Source of the DNA: Engraulis encrasicolus
Lineage: Eukaryota > Chordata > Actinopteri > Clupeiformes > Engraulidae
DNA length: 64,000 bases
Direction: 5' to 3'
NCBI RefSeq assembly: GCF_034702125.1
Contig: NC_085861.1
Coordinates: 4,651,145-4,715,144 of the forward strand
Shown: positions 37,706 through 48,352 of the stretch, one piece after another
Position numbering within the stretch: position 1 is the stretch's first letter
How the letters are laid out: each line of letters begins with the position of its first letter
The notes under the pieces: model-generated
Seen by the model: the letters and a program-made list of their open reading frames with translations, nothing else
Told to the model about the DNA's origin: nothing
Database searches by the model: none
Program-made: the position numbers and the translations under genes

Positions 37706-37889
37706 AATGGTTCTCAACCTCTTTCCAACAAACACCCCCTTCATCATAAGTCTTCCAACGCCACACTTAGAATTGAAAAATAGACTAAGCTTAATGCCCC
37801 CCAATGGGAACGAAGCCCCGCATCCATTCAGCTGTATCCTTCTCAACGCCCCCCTAGAGGGCTGTAACGCCCCCGTTGACAAACAATAC
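37706..37889. mobile_element. hAT-type MITE, 'GGTTCTCAACC' class
   Basis: AATGGTTCTCAACC at the left and CCCCCGTTGACAAACAAT at the right. Flanks CATAGATC/CATAGATG agree at seven of eight bases. Related to 18686-18795 and 53715-53953 by the 'CAACGCCCCC' body. Confidence 0.7.
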
Positions 37890-38538
37890 CATAGATGCTA
37901 CTGTATTAGTCTGGGACATCCCACGCTGCCTTGTGCCTTCGTTCCGATCTGAAGGACAGCAATGGAAACCCTTGCTGAAATCTGGGTACCAAGGCAGAGA
38001 ACAGGGAGAAAGTGCAAGACAAACGAAACTTGTAGTTTGTTTACAGATGCGCCGTGTCGACTCGACAGCAGATGTGAAATCAGCTTTCCATCCAGCTTGG
38101 ATTGTATTTTAAAGAGTTAAGACCAACCCTGAGTCACCTATAAGAAAATGAATAGATGGTGCCCAGGCTCTCACACTTCTGACATGGGCTTGTGAAAGCC
38201 AGGCTATGTGCTGTGGAGATAGTATTTTAAGCAGGGAAACTAGAAGCAAAACTTCTGCAGCCTCTTCTATATCAATTGGAAAACCTTAGGCTTATTGAGG
38301 ATGTATGCATAACACAAGTTGAGCAGTACGATGACATTTCTTACTTTCTAATAGGCTGAAGTTTTACAGCTAAATCCTGACAGATGCAACAGACCGTTAT
38401 TATCTTGGGGAATGAAAGGAGTGTGATTCAGCAAATAGGTCTCTTTACACTGGCCTACCAGACCAAAACGCTTAGGTGCGTTGGGACCTGAACACTTGTC
38501 AGCTGAACACACCATTAGCAAAAGGGTAATCATTAATG

Positions 38539-38866
38539 TGATGTCCCATTTTTGGAAATAAGCTTATTTTACACCTCCCCTTGCGTTAAATAATAGGCTT
38601 TTACCGTTCTCCTGTACTTCCAACCGGTCTCTAGTTATGGCAGTGCACATTTCACCTCCAAGCTAACAGTTAACATTGAGTCCTATGAGACCAGTTAGCC
38701 GCGAACTGGTCTCATAGGACTCAATGTTAACTGCTAGCATGGAGGTAAAATTTGCACTGCCATACGCAGAGAACGGTTGAAAGTGCAGGAGAACGGTAAA
38801 ACCCTATTATTTAACCCAAGGGGAGGTGTAAAATAAGCTTATTTCCAAAAATGGGACAGTATCACT
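38539..38866. mobile_element. Long palindromic foldback element
   Basis: Almost the whole 328 bp folds on itself around GAGACCAGTTAGCCGCGAAC (about 38690-38709). The arms carry CCCATTTTTGGAAATAAGC, TAAATAATAGG and CCGTTCTCCTG, with mirror copies. Flanks TTAATG at 38533-38538 and 38867-38872 could be the target duplication. Confidence 0.85.
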
Positions 38867-39429
38867 TTAATGCTGACAAGTTCCTACGCCCCCAGAGGGC
38901 CTTCCTGTCCTGTCCACTTCAATTGTATCGAGGACGGATCTCGTTTCTCCTTTTTCTTGCCTTGACCATCAGGCTGTGAATGATGCAATGACAATAGTAG
39001 ACAGACAGAGAGGAGATAAGCTAAGCGTCCCTCTGCAGACTACTAGGTCAAACCGTTGGCCTCAAAAGCACTGTCTATCAGCCCCTGGCCCAGACTCGTC
39101 TGATTTTGTTCTCAAGACATCATAGACTAATGGAGTACACTTTGCCCCACAGCTAAGCACCATTTCACTTTCACATTCAACCTGGTACGGGTCAGTACAG
39201 TTAGTTAAACATTACATTTCATCTTTTTTTTTTTTAAAGCATGAAAGCAGTGATGTGTAAAAACAATCAAAATCACCTCGAGACAAGTGGGCAAAGTTCA
39301 TCTCTCTTGTCTTGCCATTGCTGTCAAAGATAAACTGTCTGTTTCCATTGCTGGGCTTTAATGTTATACACAGCATGCCCTACAAAAGCAGGTCATGCAC
39401 CAACTAGCCCACAGCCTATTAACACTGGG

Positions 39430-39779
39430 ACCTGCTGCCAAGGCGCGGGACGGCCACACGTCATGCAGCCAACAAGCCCACAGCCTAGTAACACAAGGGT
39501 GTGGATTCCAATATGCAAACTCGCTTCCTCCCTTGCTCACTTGCCTGCTTGTATGTGACCTCATGACGACGTCACCGATGACAGAAAATGAATTCAATAT
39601 CTTGCAAAAGCAAAAGCACAATTCTAATGCAGGGAAACTTTATTGTTTTTTCCATGGAGGTGGGGTCAGGAGGCGGGGCAAGGTCACAAGCACAAGTGAA
39701 GAGGACAAGAGTGTGAATATTGGAATGAACGCATGGACCTGTTGCCAAGGCGCGGGAAGGCCACACGTCATGCAGCCAG
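39430..39779. repeat. Direct repeat of 44 bp bracketing a MITE
   Basis: 'CCAAGGCGCGGGA(C/A)GGCC', 'ACACGTCATGCAGCCA' occurs at 39430-39475 and 39736-39779. The MITE 39500-39732 (copy of 13688-13982) lies between, with CCAATATG...AATATTGG ends. The repeat is longer than a target duplication, so it is a separate event. Confidence 0.7.
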
Positions 39780-40020
39780 GGACGGATTAGGACTTCATGG
39801 GGCCCTGGGCCAGACGACAAGAAAGGCCCCCCTCACATGAGCATTGTTAGTTAATTTTTTTTTTAAATCAAGGTGGGTAATAGGACAGATGTTATTACAG
39901 AGCTTATAGATGGGGTTCAGGAAATTTGTCCCCCAAGAAAATGTGAGAATATAGTTGTTGAAAGTATGATTTTAAGGCACAATGAGAATAGAAATATAGA
40001 GGCCTAGGATTGCACAGCTG

Positions 40021-40158
40021 GGGCTTGGGCTTGCACCTTGCACGGGCGAGGCATGAATGCAATTTCGTTGTGTGCAGTGTTCACTTGTGTGCTGTGGAGT
40101 GCTGTCTGTGTCTCAATGACAATGGGAGTTGGTTGGAGTTTCCCAATGGGGCTTTCAG
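40021..40158 (+). repeat. SINE family 1, 3' portion
   Basis: Starts at CTTGCACGGGCGAGGCAT and ends TTTCCCAATGGGGCTTT. Matches the tail half of 46511-46818; the tRNA-like head is missing. Confidence 0.7.
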
Positions 40159-41211
40159 GGCCCATGACTCTTGGGCCCCCAGTACTCCATCTTTGCATGT
40201 TGCCAACTAGGGCGCATGGCACCCTTCCCATTTAGCAGCCGTGCCGCTGTGGTGGCGTCTGGCGTGCCACTAATGCTCTCGGAGGCTCGAAGGCTCGAGG
40301 GGGGGGGGGGCGTAACTCCCAGCGGCTGGGGGGGGGGGAGATAACTCGGAGGCTCGAAGGCTTTTGGGGGGTAACTCCCAGCTAACCCATTATTCTGTTA
40401 CATGAAGCAGTGGTGTGGGGGGTGTTGACTTGACTTCAAAAGAGGGGAAATAATGAACGCCAGCACCACAAAAAGGGACAGAAGTGGTGGGCAGAGGTTT
40501 GCATGAGCGCTGGTGCACTGCATGGTGGAACATAATGATGTCTTGATGTGTACTGTACTTGCTTAGATACCAACTTTGGGTGGCCTGGCCTGGCTGCTGT
40601 TGCCACTGATTCACAGCTGTGACTGACTGGGGAAATTCCCCGGGCAGGATTTACATGTGTGCCACCAGGCTGCCTACTTTAAGACATGGAAACAACCCAA
40701 CCGCACAGTGTATGCACCACGCTGGATGACGTATGGAGTGTGGAGTATGGACGAAGTTAACATCCTACGCGTTTAAGCTTAAACCCTACATACACCCAAT
40801 ACAGTTATCTGACCAATGGGGCTTTTTATCTTCATGTGGAATTAAGTTTATACGCCAATTTAAAAATTCATTAAACTTTGTTTGTATTGATCGAAAACTA
40901 ACAGTCTCTTCCTTTCACAGTTTTCTTCTTAATTAAATATGCATTTAATTTCGGTGGTCAGTAAGTGCATAGCTGTCAAGCCTGGAGCCAAATAGTAGGC
41001 TTTTCACCACCGCTAACACCCTGGAATCAGAGTATGAGTCACGTTAGTGCCGAAAGTTCAGCTTGAGTGCTCAGGGCCAGGCCTTCGTCCATTACAAGCC
41101 CAGTGACACGGCGTCATCCCCTGAGTCATAAGTCGAGTTTAGGACTACCCTTGTTTTACGCCTACGGTGAATGACAGGGCACCCGGCAGCACTCGCAGCC
41201 CACTCTAACAA

Positions 41212-41372
41212 GCAGTGGCGGAACAATTGCACACAGGGCCCAAGGGCAAAACACTGATAGTCTAGGACCCCCCATACGGGCTGCCATGGTCACAACAGGG
41301 CCCCCAACACCCATACAGGAGGGGCCCTGGGCCCAGGGGCAAAGGCCTCGCTTGCCCTCCCTATAGCTCGGC
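41212..41372. mobile_element. MITE-like repeat, 'CACACAGGGCCC.AGGGCAAAA' family, copy 1
   Basis: GCACACAGGGCCCAAGGGCAAAACACTGA and GGAGGGGCCCTGGGCCCAGGGGCAAA. A second copy lies at 60281-60425 with the same order of blocks. The stretches 40160-41210 and 41373-41895 around it show no gene. Confidence 0.6.
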
Positions 41373-41897
41373 CCACTGTAACGAGCCAGAAGCAGCAAGC
41401 GCAGCAAACCAGGCTGTTCTGCCCCCGCGCCACGTCTTGTGTCTTTTCTGCTGGTGATAAATGGGCAGACAGCTTGGTACTCCAGCCTCCATGCGTCAAC
41501 ACATCTTCCGAGTCGACTCAGCTATTTCCATTCTTGCGGAGCAGGAAGTGAAGTGCTGAGGTCTTGGACCTGGTGGGTGTAAAGGTCTCGCAGCAGCGGC
41601 CCAACTCAGCTGGCCGTGGTGGCAGTGGGACATTACATTACATTACATTGCACTTACAACAAGTGAGGGGGGGGGGTGTTGCGTGTGAACCTTCTCTGGT
41701 GACTTGACTAAGGTCTTGTGACGGCAACCTGGCCAGTTCAGTACAGTTGGCCGTGGTTTTGTCACGTAGGCCAACTAGCACCGTGTGGCGTGGAACATTA
41801 CTTAAACCACCCTCCTGAAGCCTCAAACAGTATCAGTAGCACTAAGCTATCGGACTGGTTCTTTAACTCAGTTGTACCGTGCTGTGCCTCCCACACC

Positions 41898-42000
41898 CGA
41901 ACTGGAGCGTTGACGAGGAGGTGGAGGGTTCGAGCCCCGAGTGGTGGAGTGCGCCGGAACACCTCAGTTACCGCGGCAATGTACTGCAGTGGAACGTCCT
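41898..42000 (+). repeat. tRNA-derived SINE fragment, family 4
   Basis: GTTGACGAGGAGGTGGAGGG runs into a B box GGTTCGAGCCCC and then GGAACACCTCAG. The same order is found on the minus strand at 46283-46402. Confidence 0.55.
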
Positions 42001-42689
42001 GGACCTGGTGGAGGTCACATCTCAAGCATAGCGGACACCAGGGACAAGAATCTCTAGTATTCGGCTCTGGCCTAGCCTGCTCTGGACTGATACGTGATTG
42101 GAATAATACTGAAGAAATGTCATACAGGAGTGCTTGTGTTAAGAATTGTGGCCCCTAGAGCCTGGTGGCCCACCAAAAGTCAGCCCTCTCTGGTGATTCC
42201 ACACTGTCCCTCCCTACCCCCACATTTTTTCAGCTTGTGTGACAGACTACGGTGGAAGGAGAACATATATCAGACTTTGAAGGAATAAAAAAACCCAGTG
42301 TACTGCTCAACGAATCCGGTATGCACACGGTTGAAGAAAAGTAGCCTGAAAGCTTGTTGACCTACAAAGAAGAAGAGGTCTGCCACTTGTTTTCAGAGCC
42401 CAAGATGCTGTTTGAGGCCAACGCACTACAGCATAGCAAAACAGTCTAAGAAGTATAGTGACTACTGACTACTACACTGAAATAAACATCAGCAACACGG
42501 GCTCTCTGACAGCTGGAAACCCATAAATACGATCCAGTCCACATTAAACTTTTAACACGACCAGATGCCTGAGGCAGGCAGACAAAAGACCCTCAAAAGC
42601 ATTTTCCAGGTTCCAGGCAGCAGCAGCAGCAGGGTCGGACTTTAGAAGTTAGAGAGGCCTCAGAACTGCTCCAGATATGCCAGCGGGAC

Positions 42690-42762
42690 GGAGAGAGAGA
42701 GAGGGGGGGAGAGGGGGGGGCGAGATGAGAGAGAGGGAGATAGAGAGGAGAGAGAGAGATAG

Positions 42763-42823
<61 letters not shown>

Positions 42824-42825
42824 GG
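42690..42825. repeat. GA-rich microsatellite
   Basis: GAGAGA with GGGGG and GATAGAG interruptions, then about 26 pure GA units (42769-42820). Confidence 0.95.
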
Positions 42826-43061
42826 ATACAGAGAGGGGGGGAGAAATAGTAGGGAAAAAAGGGGAAAAAAAGTACACAAGGTAGCTGGAGCTTAGAGTAG
42901 GTGCATCTGTTTCTCTCATTGGGACCTGCTCATGTGGTGAGCATTACTCTCCACAGCCTGGGCCTACCAGACACAGTGCAAAAAGCCAAACACATGATTG
43001 CACCGAACTGGCTCTGCGCGAAAAAAGGAAGCTAGACCTCTCAGCCTCATTGCAGGGTGTT

Positions 43062-43280
43062 CAGTGTTGCCAGATTGGGCAGTTTCCCAGCCACCCAATT
43101 GGGCTGCTTAGGATGGCCGTCTGTGGGTAAAAAAAACGGCATTTGGGCGGGTTTTTCTGCCGATTTATGGCCATAGAAATTAATGGAATTTTGATCAAAT
43201 TGGGTGGGATTTAGTGCTTCCAGTCGGGTTTTTAGCATTTTTTTTGGGCTGGAAATCATCAGTCTCGTCTGGCAACCCTG
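43062..43280. mobile_element. hAT-type MITE (CAGTGTTGCCAGA ends) with exact target duplication
   Basis: CAGTGTTGCCAGATTGGG...TCTGGCAACCCTG with AGGGTGTT at 43054-43061 and 43281-43288. Degraded relatives occur near 1040-1115 and 1455-1540. Confidence 0.92.
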
Positions 43281-43288
43281 AGGGTGTT

Positions 43289-45058
43289 CTGCTCGAGTGT
43301 CCTCCTGTTCTCCTCTCCAGAAATGTGGGTCAAGATTCAAGAATCACAGAAAGTGTGAACAACAGATTAAAGTTAACATATTCCTACAGAGGTCAAGCTC
43401 TAGGTTAGGTAATACAGTAATAATAACTGGTACCATTACTCATGTGTGAGACAGACAACGATTCTCTCACCTGGTGTCAGGTAAAAATGATCAGCCCTTC
43501 AAGCAGAACTGGTTTTAAGACAAGTAGGCTAGTTGAAACACAAAGCGGTATCACCCTGAAATAGCAGAAGGCTTTCCCTGCAAACATCACGCCTCTAAGA
43601 GTTTAACTTTCAAGACAAAGAAATAGAGAAAGTCAGTTCCACCACACAGGTTGAACATAAGATTAATACACGACATGCATGACGAGATACTTTAATGTGA
43701 GAAACCAAGACCAAGAAGTTACAGATAGGAAATACTAGTGCCTGACAGTATAGTGAACTCAATGTCAAGTCATCTCAGAGACCTGAGAAAACAATTACTT
43801 CCCTTGTCTAACAGAAAGCAAACCTACCCAGTTTTTGCTTCAACTGACTTCAGCAAGTAGCTTACATTTGAAGAAATATATTTGCTAATCTATAATGGTC
43901 GACTCACAGAGAAAGCAAGTTCGCTGTATTGTAAAATCTGGCAGGAAGGAATGATTTTCTTATGAATCATTCTCACATGCGAGATTCTACACAAGACCAG
44001 TCACACCACAAATACAATGGAAATGTCAACTTTGGACCAATGACTTATGATGGGCACCCAGAACTCTTTGAACAGTGAAAATAAACGATGTTGCAGTACT
44101 GTGCATGCATTCACACACCACTCCATGCGCTTATCAGGTAAATACAGTCTTGTCCCGTTAGAATTGGCTTAGCAGCAGATGTCTAGCCGACTTCGTGACC
44201 GATTGTTGTGTCTTATAATTTAGGACGGCCGTGTTTGCCTTCCAGAAATAACTGTTGCCCGCAGCGAACAGTATAATCAATTAAATATAGCCTACAAGAA
44301 AACATAAAACCACTCTCCAGTTCTCGACGTGGTTAATGTATTTGTCTGTGTTATTACTAACTCTCAAAATCGTGAAACGGATTCCAAAGTCCAGACAGAC
44401 ATATTTCCCAGTTTGTTTACAATCGTAGCCTGGCAAAGTACTCTTGGGAGGCAAAACATTCCTGGCTAGTTTGTGACCAATAGTAGTTCTAAATGTTATC
44501 CTACAGCTAAGTACGTGCTTGGACGTTTTACACAAACACCCCCTTGCAGTGGGGAGATTTACACAGCTGAATACATGGCTCGTTAAGTAATAACACATAC
44601 CAACTTTACTACCTTCTCACTGACAGGCTAACAATTTCCATAGTGTACAAGTTAGCTTGCAATGGCTAACTGGTAGTTCATAAACGGTCCAGAGTTTTGA
44701 AAGCTTCAAAGGAGAACACACACACACACACACACACACACACAGCGTAAAGATATCACTTCCCCTACATATTAAAATATTCGAGAACAAATGCACAACT
44801 TCAATTGAAAGAAACTTCGTTCAAAAGTGACTCTCTTATTTAACAAAACTACTTACTCGGTTGGTATTGTCGAGAAAGTTGCCCCCGACAGTGAATCCCT
44901 ATTCAAGCTAACATTAGCACGAAAAGCCTGCTATTTCCAAGTTCCAAGTCCACCGCATTAGCAGGCTATTGCTAACTCAGAAATGGCTGAGTAGACTTGG
45001 AAAATAAACCAAGCGCTAACACACAGAACAGTGGCAGTGTAATACTTAAAACACCTAC
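43289..45058. other. Largely unique AT-rich sequence, possible intron or upstream region
   Basis: Apart from a CA run at 44717-44743 I see no repeat family here, unlike the rest of the window. No convincing coding exon is visible. If the first-exon candidate at 45059 is right, this would be intron 1 of a minus-strand gene. Confidence 0.35.
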
Positions 45059-45260
45059 CTCCGAAAGACAACGTATGCCAGTAAAGTTGGAGTCACTTGT
45101 ATCCTTCCAAAGAAATTCCAGATTTGACACCTTTTACACTTTGCTTGTGTCAGTGGCGAGGCGGCAGTTTCCTCTGGTACTTTGCGGGCAACAACAATAT
45201 GGCTGGCTCCGTAAAGTTGATGGAAACGTCACTCCGTAGCAGTTCCGACAGCTGGGATGA
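45059..45260 (-). other. Candidate untranslated first exon of a minus-strand gene
   Basis: On the minus strand, non-repetitive sequence with GCCGCCTCGCCACTGAC ends at TTTCGGAG|GTAGGTGTT, a good splice donor (intron begins at 45058). No TATA box is evident. There are no recognisable protein domains. The downstream exons would lie to the left and I cannot find them. Basis is splice-site quality and lack of repeats only. Confidence 0.25.
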
Positions 45261-45549
45261 GAGGGAAATCCAAATTGAAGTTCTAGTCTAGTTCTAATGT
45301 TCAGAAAAGAGAGCAAATTCCCAGGGAAAGTATGTTCATTGGAACACTGGTTAGACACTTGCTTTCGTCTGACTCAACTCTTTCACGAGACCTGGCTGCA
45401 GCAGTAGCCTACTGGGTCCAAGTTGATCAACCAGTATGACAACTTTTTATTTTCCCTGAAAGCGCCGTGGGTATCATCAGCACAATGTGAAACCATTGAC
45501 ATTAAATACGCACCAATGTTACTAACGCGACCAAGCGGTAAACTAGGTC

Positions 45550-46270
45550 AGTGGTTTTCAAACTGGGGGCCGGGGACCCCTGGGGGGCCAAAGGAAAAAA
45601 TGAAACAAAATATATCATTGAATAGCATAATTAATGTGCACTAAAATAAACAACAAAAAACCTGAACAATAACAACTGCATTATAATAATATATTGCTTG
45701 CTTCCCTGAACATTACTTATTGTTGTTATTTTAAATAGATAGATCCGAATGGCTCCGAATGTTGCACAAGAAAAAGGAAAAAAAAAATAGTGTGGAATGA
45801 CCAATGTAAGGGGGGCCTTTGCTGGAATATGGGTGGCCTTGGCTGGAATATAAGGTATGGAGGAGGGCCTTAATATAGCCTATATGGGGGGCCTTGCTGA
45901 AATATACGGTATATGGGGGGCCTTGGCTGGAATCTACTGGTATATGGGGGGCCTTGGCTGGAATCTACTGGTATATGGGTGGCCTCGGCTGGAGTCCACT
46001 GTATATGGGGTGCCTTGTCTGGAATCTACTGTATATGGGGTGCCTTGTCTGGAATCTACTGTATATGGGGGGCCTTGTCTGGAATCTACTGTATATGGGG
46101 GGCCTTGGCTGGAATCTACTGGTATAAGGGGGACGGGCCTTTGCTGGAATCCACTGGTAGGCCTATATGGGGGACCTTGGCTGAAATATACGGTAGCTTA
46201 TAAAAGGGGCCTGGACTCTACCGGTAGCCTATATGGGGGGCTTGTCATGGTAAAGTTTGGCAACCGCTGG
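45550..46270. repeat. hAT-like MITE end carrying a minisatellite of about 31 bp
   Basis: CAGTGGTTTTCAAACTGGGG starts the element (near 45551) and AAGTTTGGCAACCGCTG ends it (near 46270). Between 45805 and 46245 about fourteen units of 'TATATGGGGGGCCTTGGCTG' plus GAATCTACTG are repeated. Open frames of up to 138 codons across it are periodic artefacts. Confidence 0.8.
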
Positions 46271-46282
46271 TAAACGGCACCA

Positions 46283-46402
46283 GTGTCTGAGGTGTTCCTG
46301 CACCGTCCGCCCCTCAGTTCTCGAACTCACCACCTCCTAGTCAACACATTGGTTCAGGAATGGGAGGGACAGCACGATACCGCTGAGCTACAGGATCGCT
46401 CC
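46283..46402 (-). repeat. tRNA-derived SINE fragment, family 4
   Basis: On the minus strand GATCCTGTAGCTCAGCGGTA resembles an A box and GAGTTCGAGAAC a decayed B box, followed by AGGAACACCTCAG. Matches 41898-42000. Confidence 0.55.
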
Positions 46403-46510
46403 GATAGATAGCACAGCTCTACCGATACTGTATGAGGCTTCGGGGAGGGAGGTTTACTAACTTTTCCAAGCCACACTCTGCTAGTTGGCCTCCGTTACAT
46501 AGGCCTGCAT

Positions 46511-46818
46511 AGGGCAGTCATGGGAGAGCGGTTAGGGCGTGAGACTTGTAGCCCAAAGGTTGCCGGTTCGACTCCTGACCCGCCAGTTGGTGGGGGGAGT
46601 AATTACAGTGCTCTCTCCCATCCTCCTCCATGACTGAGGTACCCTGAGCATGGTACCATACCGCTGCACTGCTCCCTTGGGGCACCAGTGGGGGCTGCCC
46701 CCATGCATGAGTGAGGCATAAATGCAATTTCATTGTGTGTAGTGTGCTGTGGAGTGCTGTGTCACAATGACAATGGGAGTTGGAGTTTCCCAATTGAACT
46801 TTCACTTTTCGCTTTCGC
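46511..46818 (+). repeat. tRNA-derived SINE, family 1, near full length
   Basis: GGGCAGTCATGGGAGAGCGG head, B box GGTTCGACTCC, GAGGTACCCTGAGCATGG body and CCCAATTGAACTTTCACTTT tail. Same family as 2074-2400. Confidence 0.85.
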
Positions 46819-47785
46819 TATCAGAAACGCAGAGTTGTAAACCTGAAGTAGAAGTAAAAGAAAAGAAACCTACTTCTGTGTTTGATTTTTAAACGTCTGT
46901 ACAATTGTCTGGATAAAACTATGCAGTAGACCTAGGCTTACATGCATTGCATACGCTTAGTGTACTGTATGTAACAGAATACTTCCCAAGTTTGACACCT
47001 TTAAAAGTGAAGGCACTTCCTAAAGAAACACCAAGTGCAGGCCTAGTTGACTGCTGGCTTTGCTGCCGCCAGAGTTTCTCACAGTCTGTGGATGTCATCC
47101 TCTTGACCTACTTGCTGCTCTTTCACATCCTCCTGGCCTGTCCACAGTAATTCCTGTCTCAGAGTGTTGTCTGGACACAGCTTTGCTGTGCCGTGTGAAG
47201 TAAGATAGACCAGAGAGCCAACGACTCTCGTTTCTGGGACTAAAGCAGAGTAATGAACATGTCCTTTCACAGAACTATAAATGTAATGTTGATGCTGTAT
47301 TTAATGTTGTTATTACAATACCAGTCATGTGACAGTTGAAGAGACTGAAAATAGATGCGATTCGCAGCGACTCCCTGCTGCCCCCAGGCGTTGGCCTTTG
47401 TAAATGTAGAGCGATTTATTGTCGGAGGTTGAAGCTGTCAACATTTGAGCGCTTCACTTCCACCATACCAGCAGCGAGCGCGGGTGCCTGTTCTCTTTTA
47501 CTACCTCATGAAACCCCACACAGTAAATTCCGTAGTGGTGAGATCAACACTGAAAGGACAAACACATTGAGTGTTGTTCTAGTCAACTCTCTTACACTGA
47601 AGAATGTAATGTAGCCTATGCGTCTGACCGTCTCCATCAAAAGTCGTCCCAATATTTCCAAACGGTAGTAGGCCTACATGTTAGCAATTGCGATGGAAGA
47701 GGCATACATCACGTATGAAATTATGTATCCGCACCTTAACCACAGACCCCCTCTCTCACACACCCTTGTTCTATGATCTCACGGG
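46819..47785. other. Unique sequence upstream of the receptor promoter
   Basis: No repeat family or gene is recognised. Open frames are short and without domains. Confidence 0.35.
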
Positions 47786-47788
47786 GGG

Positions 47789-47829
47789 CCAATAGCAAAG
47801 CGACATACTACGTCATGACTCTCTATATA
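47789..47829 (+). promoter_or_regulatory. Promoter for the receptor gene: CCAAT, CRE-like and TATA elements
   Basis: CCAAT at 47789-47793, TACGTCA (cAMP-response-element half site) at 47809-47815 and TATATA at 47824-47829, correctly ordered and spaced. They would place the start of transcription near 47855, giving a 5' leader of about 500 bases. An optional splice donor (CA|GTGAGTA, 48097) lies in the leader, but no strong acceptor is seen before the ATG. Confidence 0.55.
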
Positions 47830-48352
47830 GCATTTCCAGTAGAACTGCCAGAGTTTCTACCTCATTGAAGACGAGTCTTCTGCTAGTTTCACAGTAGTTT
47901 GCTTTTAAGATTTTTTTAGATGAGGAGTTTTTATTTACGATCAAGAGCGGACATATTGGTGCCTTTTTGGCGGACTTCGGACTGTGCGTAATGTGCTTGG
48001 TTTCCATGTTGCCAAAAAGCCTCACGTTTTTGCGCACCATCGCTTGCACCTCCGATGAAGCAAAACATGTTTGATTCCCTCCAAAACCCCAAAACAGTGA
48101 GTATTTCTGAAAGCGCTTTGAAAGCATTGGCTATCTTCATCATGTACAACCTAGCATATCCAACCTTAAAATCGTGTGAAGCGCATCAGAGTTTGCTTCA
48201 GACCAAACCAACCCAGTCATTGTGAGCTGAGATGTTGATGACTGCTCTTGGAATGGCAGGGATGCTTTGGGACGGAGGGTTCGGTGCCTTCATGTGAGGA
48301 GGAGTGGGCTCCGTCCGTCGGCAGACTGACTTTTACGCGCGGCTGACCAAAC

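Noticed and set aside
45857..46273. Glycine/Trp/Tyr-repeat protein of up to 138 residues
   Set aside because: It is translated from a 31-bp minisatellite and is open in all three frames.
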